DNA of 64,000 bases from Aquitalea palustris (GTDB lineage Bacteria; Pseudomonadota; Gammaproteobacteria; Burkholderiales; Chromobacteriaceae), in the NCBI RefSeq assembly GCF_003693445.1, contig NZ_RFAR01000026.1, positions 43,920 to 107,919 of the forward strand, in the 5' to 3' direction. Shown here piece by piece: positions 53,183 through 62,200 of the stretch (position 1 is the stretch's first letter; every line of letters starts with the position of its first letter). Made by a program: the position numbers and the translations under genes. Under the pieces are notes generated by a model, which saw nothing but the letters and a program-made list of their open reading frames with translations, ran no database searches and was not told where the DNA came from.

Positions 53183-54598
53183 ATGGCTGAATTCACCGAT
53201 TTCCATGTAGCCGACATCAACCTTGCCGCCTGGGGGCGCAAGGAACTGGCAATTGCCGAAACCGAAATGCCCGGGCTGATGGCGCTGCGCGAAGAGTTCG
53301 CGAACCAGAAGCCGCTGCGCGGCGCGCGCATTGCCGGTTCGCTGCACATGACCATCCAGACCGGCGTGCTGATCGAAACCCTGGTTGAACTGGGTGCCGA
53401 TGTACGCTGGGCTTCCTGCAATATCTTCTCCACCCAGGACCACGCCGCCGCAGCCATTGCCGCTGCCAATATCCCGGTATTTGCCTTCAAGGGCGAGAGC
53501 CTGGACGAGTACTGGGAATTCTCGCACAAGATCTTCGAATGGCCGGCCGGTCAGGAAGCCAACATGATTCTGGACGACGGCGGCGACGCCACCTTGCTGC
53601 TGATGCTGGGCAGCAAGGCCGAACAGGATCGCAGCGTGATCAGCCACCCGGCCAATGAAGAAGAAACCGCGCTGTTTGCCGCCATTGCCCGTTATCTGGA
53701 AGTGGACCCGCACTGGTATTCCAAGCGTCTGCCGCATATCAAGGGCGTGACCGAAGAAACCACCACCGGCGTGCATCGCCTGTACCAGATGCAAAAGGAA
53801 GGCCGCCTGCCTTTCCCGGCTTTCAACGTCAACGACTCGGTCACCAAGTCCAAGTTCGACAACCTGTATGGCTGCCGCGAATCGCTGGTGGATGGCATCA
53901 AGCGTGCCACCGACGTGATGATCGCCGGCAAGGTAGCGGTGGTGCTGGGTTATGGCGATGTGGGCAAGGGCTGCGCCCAGAGCCTGCGTGGCCTGGGTGC
54001 CACGGTATGGGTCACCGAAGTGGACCCGATCTGCGCGCTGCAGGCCGCCATGGAAGGCTACCGCGTGGTACGCATGGATGACGTGGCCGACCAGGGCGAC
54101 ATCTTTGTCACCACCACCGGCAATGTGTCGGTAATCACCCATGATCACATGGTGAAGATGCGCAATAACGCCATCGTGTGCAATATCGGCCACTTCGACA
54201 GCGAAATCGAAGTCGCCAGCCTGCGCCAATACCAGTGGGACAATATCAAGCCGCAGGTAGACCACATCATCTTCCCGGCCCAGGGTAATGAACCGGCCAA
54301 GCGCATCATCCTGCTGGCCGAAGGCCGCCTGGTGAACCTGGGTTGCGCCACCGGCCACCCCAGCTTCGTGATGTCCAACTCCTTCACCAACCAGGTGCTG
54401 GCGCAGATGGAGATCTTCCAGCACGGTGAAAAGTACGGCAAGGAAGTCTATGTGCTGCCCAAGCATCTGGACGAAAAAGTGGCCCGCCTGCACCTGAAGC
54501 GTATCGGTGCCAATCTGACCGAGCTGACCGACGAGCAGGCTGCTTATATCAGCGTGCCCAAGCAGGGTCCTTATAAGCCGGCGCACTATCGTTATTGA
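53183..54598 (+). CDS. ahcY: S-adenosylhomocysteine hydrolase
   Basis: 471 residues, usual for beta- and gammaproteobacteria. Substrate-site pieces '[14 protein letters not shown]' and 'DDGGDATLL' are followed by the NAD site '[13 protein letters not shown]'; the C terminus is 'KPAHYRY'. It splits SAH to homocysteine and adenosine, relieving methyltransferase inhibition. The ATG at 53183 has AAAAGGA upstream; the frame open back to 52961 runs through the riboswitch and is not coding. metF lies downstream, so methyl-cycle genes are together. Confidence 0.97.
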   Translation: MAEFTDFHVADINLAAWGRKELAIAETEMPGLMALREEFANQKPLRGARIAGSLHMTIQTGVLIETLVELGADVRWASCNIFSTQDHAAAAIAAANIPVFAFKGESLDEYWEFSHKIFEWPAGQEANMILDDGGDATLLLMLGSKAEQDRSVISHPANEEETALFAAIARYLEVDPHWYSKRLPHIKGVTEETTTGVHRLYQMQKEGRLPFPAFNVNDSVTKSKFDNLYGCRESLVDGIKRATDVMIAGKVAVVLGYGDVGKGCAQSLRGLGATVWVTEVDPICALQAAMEGYRVVRMDDVADQGDIFVTTTGNVSVITHDHMVKMRNNAIVCNIGHFDSEIEVASLRQYQWDNIKPQVDHIIFPAQGNEPAKRIILLAEGRLVNLGCATGHPSFVMSNSFTNQVLAQMEIFQHGEKYGKEVYVLPKHLDEKVARLHLKRIGANLTELTDEQAAYISVPKQGPYKPAHYRY

Positions 54599-54616
54599 TA
54601 GCGGGCTGTAAGGCGA

Positions 54617-54655
54617 ACGGACAGGGCAGGGTAGAATGCACCTGTCCGTTTTTTT
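54617..54655 (+). terminator. Terminator of ahcY
   Basis: ACGGACAGG/CCTGTCCGT stem with a 15-nt loop followed by a T7 run. Confidence 0.85.
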
Positions 54656-54733
54656 ATCGGCAGGCCACGGCAGGCCCGCCATGCTGCAGTACCAGAACAC
54701 AGCCTGCCGCCACGAGCAGGGACAGAGACGATC

Positions 54734-55570
54734 ATGAACGAACCGAAAAAAACCTTCAGCTTCGAGTTTTTCCCGCCCAAGACCCCCGAAGGCGTGGCCA
54801 AGCTGCGTACCACGCGCCAGCAACTGGCGCAGTTCAAGCCACAATTCTTCTCGGTGACTTTTGGTGCCGGCGGCACCACCCGCGATGGCACCCTGTCCAC
54901 CGTGCTGGAAATCCGCAGCGAAGGCCATGCCGCCGCGCCGCACCTGTCCTGCATCGGTTCGACCCGGGAAAACATCAGCGCCATTCTCAATGAATACCGC
55001 AATCACGGTATCCGCCACATTGTGGCGCTGCGTGGCGACATGCCGTCCGGCATGGTGGCGGCCGGTGAATTCCGCTATGCCAACGAACTGGTGGAGTTCA
55101 TCCGCAGCGAGCACGGCGAGCATTTCCATATCGAAGTGGCGGCCTACCCGGAATTCCATCCCCAGTCCAAGTCGGCCGAGGACGACCTGAACAATTTCGT
55201 GCGCAAGGTCAAGGCCGGTGCCAACTCGGCCATGACCCAGTATTTCTTCAATGCCGATGCCTACTTCCGCTTTGTCGACGAAGCGCAGGCGCGCGGCGTG
55301 GACATTCCCATCGTGCCGGGCATCATGCCGATTGCCAACTTTGGCCAGCTGTGCCGCTTCTCCGATATGTGCGGGGCCGAAGTGCCGCGCTGGCTGCGTC
55401 AGCGCATGCAGTCCTACTATGACGACACGGCCTCCATCCGCGCCCTGGGCCTGGATGTGGTGACCGAGTTGTGCGACCGCCTGCTGGCCAATGGTGCACC
55501 GGGCTTGCACTTTTACACCCTGAACCAGGCTGGCCTGGTCTCCACCGTATGGCAGCGACTGGGTTTGTAA
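54734..55570 (+). CDS. metF: 5,10-methylenetetrahydrofolate reductase
   Basis: 278 residues, TIM barrel. 'FSFEFFPPKTPEG' is the diagnostic N terminus with the catalytic glutamate. 'FSVTFGAGGTTRDGT' and 'LRGDMP' bind FAD and folate. It makes 5-methyl-THF for homocysteine methylation, the step after AhcY. It lies 135 bp past ahcY beyond a terminator, so it may have its own promoter. Confidence 0.96.
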   Translation: MNEPKKTFSFEFFPPKTPEGVAKLRTTRQQLAQFKPQFFSVTFGAGGTTRDGTLSTVLEIRSEGHAAAPHLSCIGSTRENISAILNEYRNHGIRHIVALRGDMPSGMVAAGEFRYANELVEFIRSEHGEHFHIEVAAYPEFHPQSKSAEDDLNNFVRKVKAGANSAMTQYFFNADAYFRFVDEAQARGVDIPIVPGIMPIANFGQLCRFSDMCGAEVPRWLRQRMQSYYDDTASIRALGLDVVTELCDRLLANGAPGLHFYTLNQAGLVSTVWQRLGL

Positions 55571-55586
55571 TCCCTACCGCGCCATC

Positions 55587-55619
55587 ATGAAAAAGCCCGG
55601 CATTGCCGGGCTTTTTCAT
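55587..55619. terminator. Bidirectional terminator between metF and a GGDEF gene
   Basis: Nearly perfect 33-bp palindrome with AAAAAGCCCGGCA and TGCCGGGCTTTTT arms; it serves both metF and the convergent cyclase gene. Confidence 0.92.
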
Positions 55620-55638
55620 GGTCGGGCGAGGTCGCAGA

Positions 55639-57498
55639 TCAATTGCCCTGGGGTGTTCCTGCATGGGCGGTGGCCGTTTCCACCCGGTTGCGCCCCCGGT
55701 GCTTGGCCAGATAGAGCGCCTTGTCGGCGTCGCGCATCAACTGGTGTTCGGACTGTGGCGGTCCTTGCAGGCTGGCCACACCGATGCTGATGGTGACCCG
55801 GTCGCCGGCACTGCTGCGACCATGAGCAATGGCCAGCTGCCAGACGGCCTGGCGGATGGCTTCGGCCAGCGTGGCGGCCGCCGTGGCCTGGTAGCCCGGC
55901 AACAGCACGGCGAACTCCTCACCGCCAACCCGCGCCACCAGATCCGTGGCGGCGGGAAGTTGCGCCTGTATGCATAGCGCCACCTGGCGCAGGCACTGGT
56001 CGCCGGCGAGGTGGCCGTAGCTGTCATTGAATTGCTTGAAAAAATCGATGTCGATCTGCAAGACGCTCAGGGCCTTGCCTTGCTTGCGGGCCTCACGGAA
56101 GCACAGGCCAAGCTGCTCGTCGAAATGGCGGCGGTTGGCAATGCCGGTCAGTCCGTCGCTGAAGGCCATGCGTGCAAGATCGGCATTGGCGGCGTGCAGC
56201 TGCTGTTGAGCCAGGCCCAGTGCCTGCAGCTGCTGGCGGCGGATGATGGTATTGGCCAGCGTTTCACCCAGCAGGCGCGCCTGTTGCTGCTCCTTGCCCT
56301 GCCACTGGCGCGGGTGGCTCACCATGTCGCAGCCGAACAGCCCCACCGGCCGGCCCATGTGATCGATGCGCAGCATGAACAGGCTTTGTACCCCGTGTTC
56401 TTCCAGCTCCTGGCGTTCCAGCATGGCGTGCTCGGGCAGCGCGTCCAGATTGTCCAGCGACAGCAGGCCATGCTCCTGCAATTGCTGACAGGCCCAGCTG
56501 CGCTGCAACATGCTCTGGCCCCGCAGGGCGTGGGTAGTGGGCTGGATGCCGGAAGCACACCATTCGTGCACGGTATTGACCAGCCAGTCATCGGCAAAGC
56601 TGATCAGATAACAGCGCTCCACCTGCATGAAGTGACCGATCTCGCCCAGCGCCATCTGGGTGGCCTGATCGATGTCATGCAGCGGAATATTGATGAAGCG
56701 GGTGGAAATGCCGGCAATCAGTTGCTGAAAGCTGAGCAGCTGCTTGAGCTCGCGCGTGCGTGCGGTCACCAGGCCGGCCAGCTGGTCGCGGTGGCTGGCC
56801 AGTTCGTTTTCGATCCGCTGCCGTTCCTGCAGGTGGTGGCTGATATTGTTGCTCATGCTGCGGAAAGCCTGCGCCAGTTCGCTCAGCTCATTGTCGATCT
56901 GGCCGTGCTGCTGGCCGGGCAGTAGCGGTGGCAGCTGCATGCCGGGCTGATAGTTGCGCACGATTTCCGCCATGCCTTGCAGCGGGCGTACCAGCCGGCG
57001 GTTGAACAGCAGCCATAGCAGCAGGGCCAGGCCGAAGAAGCCCAGCAGGAAGGCCAGGGTGGCGCTGGCCACTTCCTGGCGCATGGCGCTGTAGATGTGC
57101 TGGCGGGAGACTGTCAGCTGCAGGCTGCCAATTGCCTCCATGCTGTGTGGCGAGCGCAGGGGCAACTGGTATTGGCCGCTATTGTCCTGCCCGCCCTGTT
57201 CCGGGTTGTCATAGCGTAGCGACTGGCCCAGCTCGGTGCGCAGGACCACGCTTTGTACGCCGGGAATCTGCGCGATCAGCCGTAATTGCAGCTGGATGGC
57301 CGGAATATCGACATCCCAGGCACTCTGGCTCAATAGCGGCAGATAGAGGCGCGATACCGTGGCCGGTATGGCATCCATCTGCTGCTGACCGTTGCGCCAG
57401 ACCAGTGCGGCTTTCAGGCCGGTCACCACAGCCCCGAACAACAAGGTATACAGCAGCAGCTGCCAGATCAGCTGGCGGGTGAGTCTGCGGGTTGGCAT
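55639..57498 (-). CDS. Membrane GAF-GGDEF diguanylate cyclase
   Basis: 619 residues. Helix 1 (about 13-33), a periplasmic sensor region (34-145), helix 2 (about 146-168), a HAMP-like linker (170-225), a GAF-like domain (about 255-420) and the GGDEF domain (about 445-605) with active-site GGEEF. The residue for R in the RxxD inhibitory site is alanine (AATD), so product inhibition at that site is probably lost. The gene follows a periplasmic binding protein on the same strand, which may feed the sensor. Copy B of the 97-bp repeat lies between the two. Confidence 0.87.
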   Translation of the reverse strand: MPTRRLTRQLIWQLLLYTLLFGAVVTGLKAALVWRNGQQQMDAIPATVSRLYLPLLSQSAWDVDIPAIQLQLRLIAQIPGVQSVVLRTELGQSLRYDNPEQGGQDNSGQYQLPLRSPHSMEAIGSLQLTVSRQHIYSAMRQEVASATLAFLLGFFGLALLLWLLFNRRLVRPLQGMAEIVRNYQPGMQLPPLLPGQQHGQIDNELSELAQAFRSMSNNISHHLQERQRIENELASHRDQLAGLVTARTRELKQLLSFQQLIAGISTRFINIPLHDIDQATQMALGEIGHFMQVERCYLISFADDWLVNTVHEWCASGIQPTTHALRGQSMLQRSWACQQLQEHGLLSLDNLDALPEHAMLERQELEEHGVQSLFMLRIDHMGRPVGLFGCDMVSHPRQWQGKEQQQARLLGETLANTIIRRQQLQALGLAQQQLHAANADLARMAFSDGLTGIANRRHFDEQLGLCFREARKQGKALSVLQIDIDFFKQFNDSYGHLAGDQCLRQVALCIQAQLPAATDLVARVGGEEFAVLLPGYQATAAATLAEAIRQAVWQLAIAHGRSSAGDRVTISIGVASLQGPPQSEHQLMRDADKALYLAKHRGRNRVETATAHAGTPQGN

Positions 57499-57546
57499 GT
57501 GCCAGCTCCTATGGCCTGTTAGCGCGATGCTGCACGGCAGAGTTTG

Positions 57547-57642
57547 TTAAGAGCGGCTCACAAAATGGTATTGCGTCCGTGGTGCAAGTCGCGCCGGCGC
57601 AGACAGTACCAGGGTACGGCCCGCGGCGGTCATGCCGGCTAG
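57547..57642 (-). repeat. Dispersed intergenic repeat, copy B (about 96 bp)
   Basis: Diverged copy of 4809-4906, read on the minus strand. Shared blocks are CTAGCYGG, GGCCGTACCCT, a GC-rich core with GGCGCG and CTTGC, and the end ATTTTGTNAGCCGCTCT. It lies between the periplasmic binding protein and the GGDEF gene, its right end 48 bp before the cyclase ATG. Copy B also has a GTACC/GGTAC inverted repeat. Confidence 0.6.
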
Positions 57643-57688
57643 CAAGGCGGCAGCACGCGTCCTGTAGTGCGCATCGTGTCAGCAGCTG

Positions 57689-58783
57689 CTAGTCCAGCAC
57701 CATGTTGAAGCGAAAGGCGTAGTGCTGCAGGGCCGGATTGGCAAATTTGCTGAACTGTCTGAAACGGATGCTGCTGAAATCATTATCGGCAAATCGTTGC
57801 TGAAAGTGCAGGGCTTGTGGCGCGGAAATGGCGCTGAACATGGCCGGTTGCAGCTGCAGGCCTTCGCTGGCGAAGTCGCGGCCGTGTTGATAGTCGTACA
57901 GCAGCACCAGGCTCCAGGCACCGGTCATGAAATGGCCGGCGGCCAGGGCGCTAAGCCGGCCTTGCTGGCGTTCGCGCATGGCTTGCTGTGAGTTGTTGAT
58001 GGCGCTGAGCAATACCTCGCGGCCGGCTTGCTTGCCGCTGCGGTGGATGGCTTCTTCCAGACCGAAGGCCATTTCGTCATTGGCTGCCCACACCAGATTG
58101 ATCTGTGGATAGCGTTGCAACAGCCACTGCCCTTGCTGGATGGCGCGCTGGCGTTCCCATTCGCCATAAACCAGCTGCGTCAGCCGCACCTCCGGATGGG
58201 ACGCCAGCACGCGCTGGGCGGCAGCCACTCGTTCGCTGGAAGCCGGAGTGGCGTGATCGCCGGCCATCATCAGCACATGCAGTGGCGTGCCGGCGGGAAA
58301 GTGGCGGCTGGCCTCGCTCAGCAGCCCCTGCATGGTGAGCGTGCCGGCGGTGGCATTGTCCGGCGCCAGCGAGCCCAGCCAGTGTTTCAGCCTTTGCCGC
58401 GGCAGGCCGCTGTTGCGCAACTGGGTGGGGGTGAGCTGGTTGAAACTGAGAAAACAGGGGATACCGGCCTGATCGGCCAGTGAAAGCAGGGCTGGGCCGG
58501 TCAGTTTTTCGTTGACCAGCAGCAGGTAGTCAGGTTTGTGGCGGCGCTGGGTGACGGCACGGGTCAGCTTGACCATCTGCAATGGGTCGCGTTCGGCATA
58601 CAACACCTCCAGCTGGATATCCAGTTGCTGTGCCGCCGCCTGCATGGCCCGCGTTGCACTGAGCCAATACGCTTCGTCATGACGCCCCGGCGAAATGAAA
58701 GTGACCGAAAACGCCCATGCCGTGCTGTGCAACATTATTGCAACAGCCAGGGGCAGAATGTGCAGTCGTCGGATCATGCTCAT
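57689..58783 (-). CDS. Periplasmic substrate-binding protein, sugar-binding (PBP1) type
   Basis: 364 residues with a signal peptide cut near 'STAWAFS'. The fold resembles type 1 periplasmic binding proteins of ribose/LsrB type: 'FISPGRHDEAYW' at the N terminus, 'AANDEMAFGLEEAI' near the middle, typical of PBP1 hinge regions. No ABC permease or ATPase is nearby. The next gene on the strand is a membrane GAF-GGDEF cyclase, so it may be the periplasmic partner of a c-di-GMP signalling pair rather than part of a transporter. The ligand cannot be told. AAAGG lies seven nt before the ATG. Confidence 0.78.
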   Translation of the reverse strand: MSMIRRLHILPLAVAIMLHSTAWAFSVTFISPGRHDEAYWLSATRAMQAAAQQLDIQLEVLYAERDPLQMVKLTRAVTQRRHKPDYLLLVNEKLTGPALLSLADQAGIPCFLSFNQLTPTQLRNSGLPRQRLKHWLGSLAPDNATAGTLTMQGLLSEASRHFPAGTPLHVLMMAGDHATPASSERVAAAQRVLASHPEVRLTQLVYGEWERQRAIQQGQWLLQRYPQINLVWAANDEMAFGLEEAIHRSGKQAGREVLLSAINNSQQAMRERQQGRLSALAAGHFMTGAWSLVLLYDYQHGRDFASEGLQLQPAMFSAISAPQALHFQQRFADNDFSSIRFRQFSKFANPALQHYAFRFNMVLD

Positions 58784-58850
58784 GCCGGGGCCTTTGTTTA
58801 TTCCTCCAGGATATATCGGATGGCGCAGCGACTCAGGCAGGCATGCCGGC

Positions 58851-59336
58851 TCACAGACTTCTGAGCTGGCTGAGCGGTAGCGAAGTGGTGCGCTTGATTT
58901 CTTTCAGGACAAAGCTGGATTTCACATCTTCCACGCCTTGCTGTTGTAGCAGCTCATCCATGACAAAGCGCGAGAAATGTTCCAGATCTTCAAAATAAAC
59001 TTGCAGCAGGTAGTCCATTTCCCCGGTCATTGCAAAGCAATTGATGACTTCCGGCCAGCGCTGGACGGCATCGATGAAACTTTGCACATGGGTATTGCCA
59101 CGCTTCTCCAGCACGACACGGACGTAGGCCTGCAAACCGAGGCCGATTTTGGCCGGGTCGAGCAGGGCGACATATTGGCGGATGACACCGGACTCCTCCA
59201 GTTGCTTGAGACGTCTCAGGCAAGGTGAGGGAGAGAGGGCCACTCTTTCCGCAAGCTCCACATTGGTCAACCTGCCATTGAGCTGCAGCTCTGACAGGAT
59301 GCGCAAGTCTGTCTTATCTAGCGTAAGACTTGGCAT
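58851..59336 (-). CDS. Lrp/AsnC family transcriptional regulator
   Basis: 161 residues. The N-terminal winged HTH ('LDKTDLRILSELQLNGRLTN', then 'LAERVALSPSPCLRRLKQLE') is followed by the RAM ligand-binding domain ('AYVRVVLEKRG', 'AMTGEMDYLLQV'). It resembles the leucine-responsive clade. It is divergent from the hppD operon and a 13-bp palindrome lies 26 bp upstream, so it may control itself and the homogentisate genes in response to an amino acid. AGAGGAG precedes the ATG. Confidence 0.88.
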   Translation of the reverse strand: MPSLTLDKTDLRILSELQLNGRLTNVELAERVALSPSPCLRRLKQLEESGVIRQYVALLDPAKIGLGLQAYVRVVLEKRGNTHVQSFIDAVQRWPEVINCFAMTGEMDYLLQVYFEDLEHFSRFVMDELLQQQGVEDVKSSFVLKEIKRTTSLPLSQLRSL

Positions 59337-59362
59337 GTAAACTCCTCTGATTTGAATTTTTT

Positions 59363-59375
59363 GAAATTATATTTC
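59363..59375. promoter_or_regulatory. Palindromic AT-rich site before the Lrp-type gene
   Basis: GAAATTATATTTC, a perfect palindrome around TAT, in an AT-rich stretch. It fits the loose AT-rich sites bound by Lrp/AsnC regulators and suggests autoregulation. Confidence 0.4.
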
Positions 59376-59820
59376 TAGTTATTGTTTGTCTGGGGAATGT
59401 TTGCAAGAAAATTGCCAGGCATTTTCCCTAGAATAAATAGCCTAACCCGGACATTTTACACGGTGGCGCGAGATCACTGGATAATGTCGGCAAAGATAGA
59501 GGAGAGCCCCGGTGAGACACACACAATCGTGCCGCCAGGGAAAGGCGATGGCGCTGGCTGTCGCATGGCATGGTCCATCCCAGCGGTACCCTCTGCCACA
59601 TCCGGCTTGTTGAGGCTGGTCTGTTGCGTGCACCGCTGCCCTGCGGGGCTGCCTGCTGACTAGCCAATACGCTGCCCGTTCCTCCGCTTTGTCCATTGTC
59701 CCCCGCCTTGACTCCTGCTGCCTTGCATGGCCGGTTGTGACCCTTGCCGTATTGCACATCAGCCATGGCGGCCGGCTTGTGATCCAGGTCGGCACTGCCA
59801 ATGGATAAAGAGGAGAAATG
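59376..59820. other. 445-bp gap between lrp-type gene and hppD
   Basis: I see no gene and no convincing promoter here. Short ORFs occur on both strands but none has a family match or good ribosome site. A TTGACT at 59708 lacks a -10 box at the right distance. An AGGAG just before 59821 is the ribosome site of hppD. Confidence 0.4.
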
Positions 59821-60903
59821 ATGAAAATGGAAGCACTGCTGCAAAACCCGCTGGCGACCGACGGCTTCGAGTTTGTCGAGTACACCGCCCCCACCGAGCA
59901 AGGCATTGCCGATCTGCGCCAGCTGTTCCTGTCGCTGGGTTTTATCGAAGTGGCCCGCCATCGCAGCAAGAATGTCAGCCTGTACCGCCAGGGCGACATC
60001 AATTTCATCCTGAATGGTGAACCGTCCCAGCCGGCCAATGAATTTGGCAAGGTGCACGGCCCGTCGGCCTGTGCCATGGCCTGGCGCGTCCAGAATGCCG
60101 CCAAGGCCTACGACTATGCGCTGGCCCACGGTGCCAAGCCCTACGTGCGCCCCATCGGCATGATGGAGCTGAATATTCCTGCGGTTGAAGGCATTGGTGG
60201 CTCGGCATTGTATTTCGTTGATCGCTACGGCCCGTCGCACAATATCTATGATGTCGATTTCCTGCCGCTGGAGGGGGTCGAGCAGTTCCCGGCTGGTGTC
60301 GGCCTGGTTGAGATCGACCACCTGACCCACAATGTTTTCCGCGGCAATATGGGCAAGTGGGCGGATTTCTACACCGGCATCGGTAATTTCCGCGAAATCC
60401 GTTATTTCGATATCGAGGGCAAGCTGACCGGCCTGGTATCCAAGGCCATGACCAGCCCCTGCGGCAAGATCCGCATCCCCATCAATGAGTCTTCCGACGA
60501 CAAGAGCCAGATCGAGGAATTCCTGCGCGAATACCATGGCGAAGGCATCCAGCACATCGCGCTGACCACGCGCGACATCTACCAGACGGTGGAAACGCTG
60601 AAAGCCGCCGGCACCCGTTTCCTGGATACGCCGGACACCTATTACGACAAGGTGGATAGCCGCGTGGCCGGCCATGGTGAAGATCTGGCCCGCCTGCGTA
60701 AGAACAGCATTCTGATCGACGGCGCGCCGGTCGAAGGCGCCGGCATTCTGCTGCAGATCTTTACCGAAACCGTCATCGGGCCGATTTTCTTTGAAATCAT
60801 CCAGCGCAAGGGCAATGAAGGTTTTGGCGAGGGCAACTTCCGTGCGCTGTTCGAATCCATCGAAGAAGACCAGATCCGCCGTGGCGTGCTGAAGGCCGAC
60901 TGA
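59821..60903 (+). CDS. hppD: 4-hydroxyphenylpyruvate dioxygenase
   Basis: 360 residues, vicinal-oxygen-chelate fold. The Fe(II) ligands lie in 'EIDHLTHNV' (His), 'GIQHIALTT' (His) and 'FFEIIQRKG' (Glu). It converts 4-hydroxyphenylpyruvate to homogentisate. ATG 59821 gives a spacing of five from AGGAG; ATG 59818 is also possible. First gene of the homogentisate set that continues with hmgA, fahA and maiA. Confidence 0.96.
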   Translation: MKMEALLQNPLATDGFEFVEYTAPTEQGIADLRQLFLSLGFIEVARHRSKNVSLYRQGDINFILNGEPSQPANEFGKVHGPSACAMAWRVQNAAKAYDYALAHGAKPYVRPIGMMELNIPAVEGIGGSALYFVDRYGPSHNIYDVDFLPLEGVEQFPAGVGLVEIDHLTHNVFRGNMGKWADFYTGIGNFREIRYFDIEGKLTGLVSKAMTSPCGKIRIPINESSDDKSQIEEFLREYHGEGIQHIALTTRDIYQTVETLKAAGTRFLDTPDTYYDKVDSRVAGHGEDLARLRKNSILIDGAPVEGAGILLQIFTETVIGPIFFEIIQRKGNEGFGEGNFRALFESIEEDQIRRGVLKAD

Positions 60904-61003
60904 ACCAGACAGTGACTGCGTGGCGCGCAGCCTGGTACTGCGCGCCGCTCCGCTAAATCGACAGCCTGCGGCGCTTGCTGCGCCATATGGCAAGGAATGG
61001 CCC

Positions 61004-62134
61004 ATGCGCAAATGGATAAGTTTCCCGCACCGGGAAGGGACAATTTCCCGTCAGGCTCATGCCGATCTGCCGGCCGAAGGCATTTATGAACGCGAAGTCG
61101 GGCGTAGCGGCTTTTTCGGCCCGGCCACCCATCTGCATCACAAGCACCCGCCCACCGGCTGGTCGGCCTGGGAAGGCCCGCTCAAGCCACGTGCCTTTGA
61201 TTTGAATGACCTGCCCAAAGAAACGGCGGCTCCGTGGGGCGCGCCGCTGGTCTTGCATAACAGCCAGTGCCAATTCCGTATCTGGACCTGCAGCCAGGCC
61301 ATGACCCAGCTGTTCCGCAATGGCGATGGCGATGATTTGTTATTCATCCATGCCGGCAGCGGCGAGCTGTTTTGCGACTATGGCCACTTGAGCTATCGCG
61401 ATGGTGATTACATCCTGATTCCGCGTTCCACCAGCTGGCGCATCGAGCCGGCCGACACCACCACCATGCTGCTGATCGAGGCCAGTAATGGCGCTTACCA
61501 GTTGCCGGACAAGGGACTGGTGGGGCCGCACGCGATTTTCGATGAGGCCATGCTGGATGTGCCGGCCATCGACGATGCCTTCAAGGCGCAGCAGACCGAG
61601 GACGAGTGGCAGGTGGTGATCAAGCGCCTGAATGCGCTGTCCACCGTGACTTACCCTTTCAATCCGCTGGATGCCATCGGCTGGCACGGTAATATCGCGG
61701 TGGCGCGTATCAACTGGCGCGACATCCGCCCGCTGATGAGCCATCGTTACCATCTGCCGCCATCGGCACACAGCACCTTTGTGGCGGATGGTTTTGTGGT
61801 CTGCACCTTTGTGCCGCGCCCGATTGAATCCGACCCTGGCGCATTGAAGGTGCCGTTCTATCACAACAACGACGACTACGACGAAGTCATCTTCTATCAC
61901 GCTGGTGACTTCTTCAGCCGCGACAATATCAAGCCCGGCATGCTCACCTTCCATCCGGCCGGTTTCACCCATGGCCCGCATCCCAAGGCTTTTGCCAAGG
62001 CCATGACCGAGCCGAAGAAATTCACCGACGAAGTGGCGGTGATGATAGATACCCGCAGTGCACTGGAGCAGGGCCCCGGCCTGCCAGCGGTAGAGTGGGC
62101 CGGCTATGTCGATAGCTGGAAGCCCAAGGCCTGA
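61004..62134 (+). CDS. hmgA: Homogentisate 1,2-dioxygenase (short form)
   Basis: 376 residues, two cupin domains. Iron-site pieces 'FYHNNDDYDEVIFYH' and 'FHPAGFTHGPHP' near the C terminus are as in homogentisate dioxygenases. It is shorter than the common form of about 430 residues and matches the shorter clade. It opens the ring of homogentisate to maleylacetoacetate. AAGGA lies nine nt before the ATG. Position between hppD and fahA/maiA strongly supports the call. Confidence 0.85.
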   Translation: MRKWISFPHREGTISRQAHADLPAEGIYEREVGRSGFFGPATHLHHKHPPTGWSAWEGPLKPRAFDLNDLPKETAAPWGAPLVLHNSQCQFRIWTCSQAMTQLFRNGDGDDLLFIHAGSGELFCDYGHLSYRDGDYILIPRSTSWRIEPADTTTMLLIEASNGAYQLPDKGLVGPHAIFDEAMLDVPAIDDAFKAQQTEDEWQVVIKRLNALSTVTYPFNPLDAIGWHGNIAVARINWRDIRPLMSHRYHLPPSAHSTFVADGFVVCTFVPRPIESDPGALKVPFYHNNDDYDEVIFYHAGDFFSRDNIKPGMLTFHPAGFTHGPHPKAFAKAMTEPKKFTDEVAVMIDTRSALEQGPGLPAVEWAGYVDSWKPKA

Positions 62135-62161
62135 GCCGCATCATCCCCTGATCGCCTCCCG

Positions 62162-62179
62162 CGACCGGCCAAGGCCGGT
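62162..62179. repeat. Inverted repeat between hmgA and fahA
   Basis: GACCGGCC-AA-GGCCGGTC, perfect 8-bp arms, 21 bp before the fahA start. No T-run follows, so it is more likely an mRNA stabilising or processing hairpin than a terminator. Confidence 0.5.
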
Positions 62180-62200
62180 CGGTGAGCAGAAAGAACACAC

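Noticed and set aside
53030..55510. An 826-codon open frame antisense to ahcY and metF
   Set aside because: It runs across two certain genes, the terminator between them and the riboswitch, so it cannot be a real gene.
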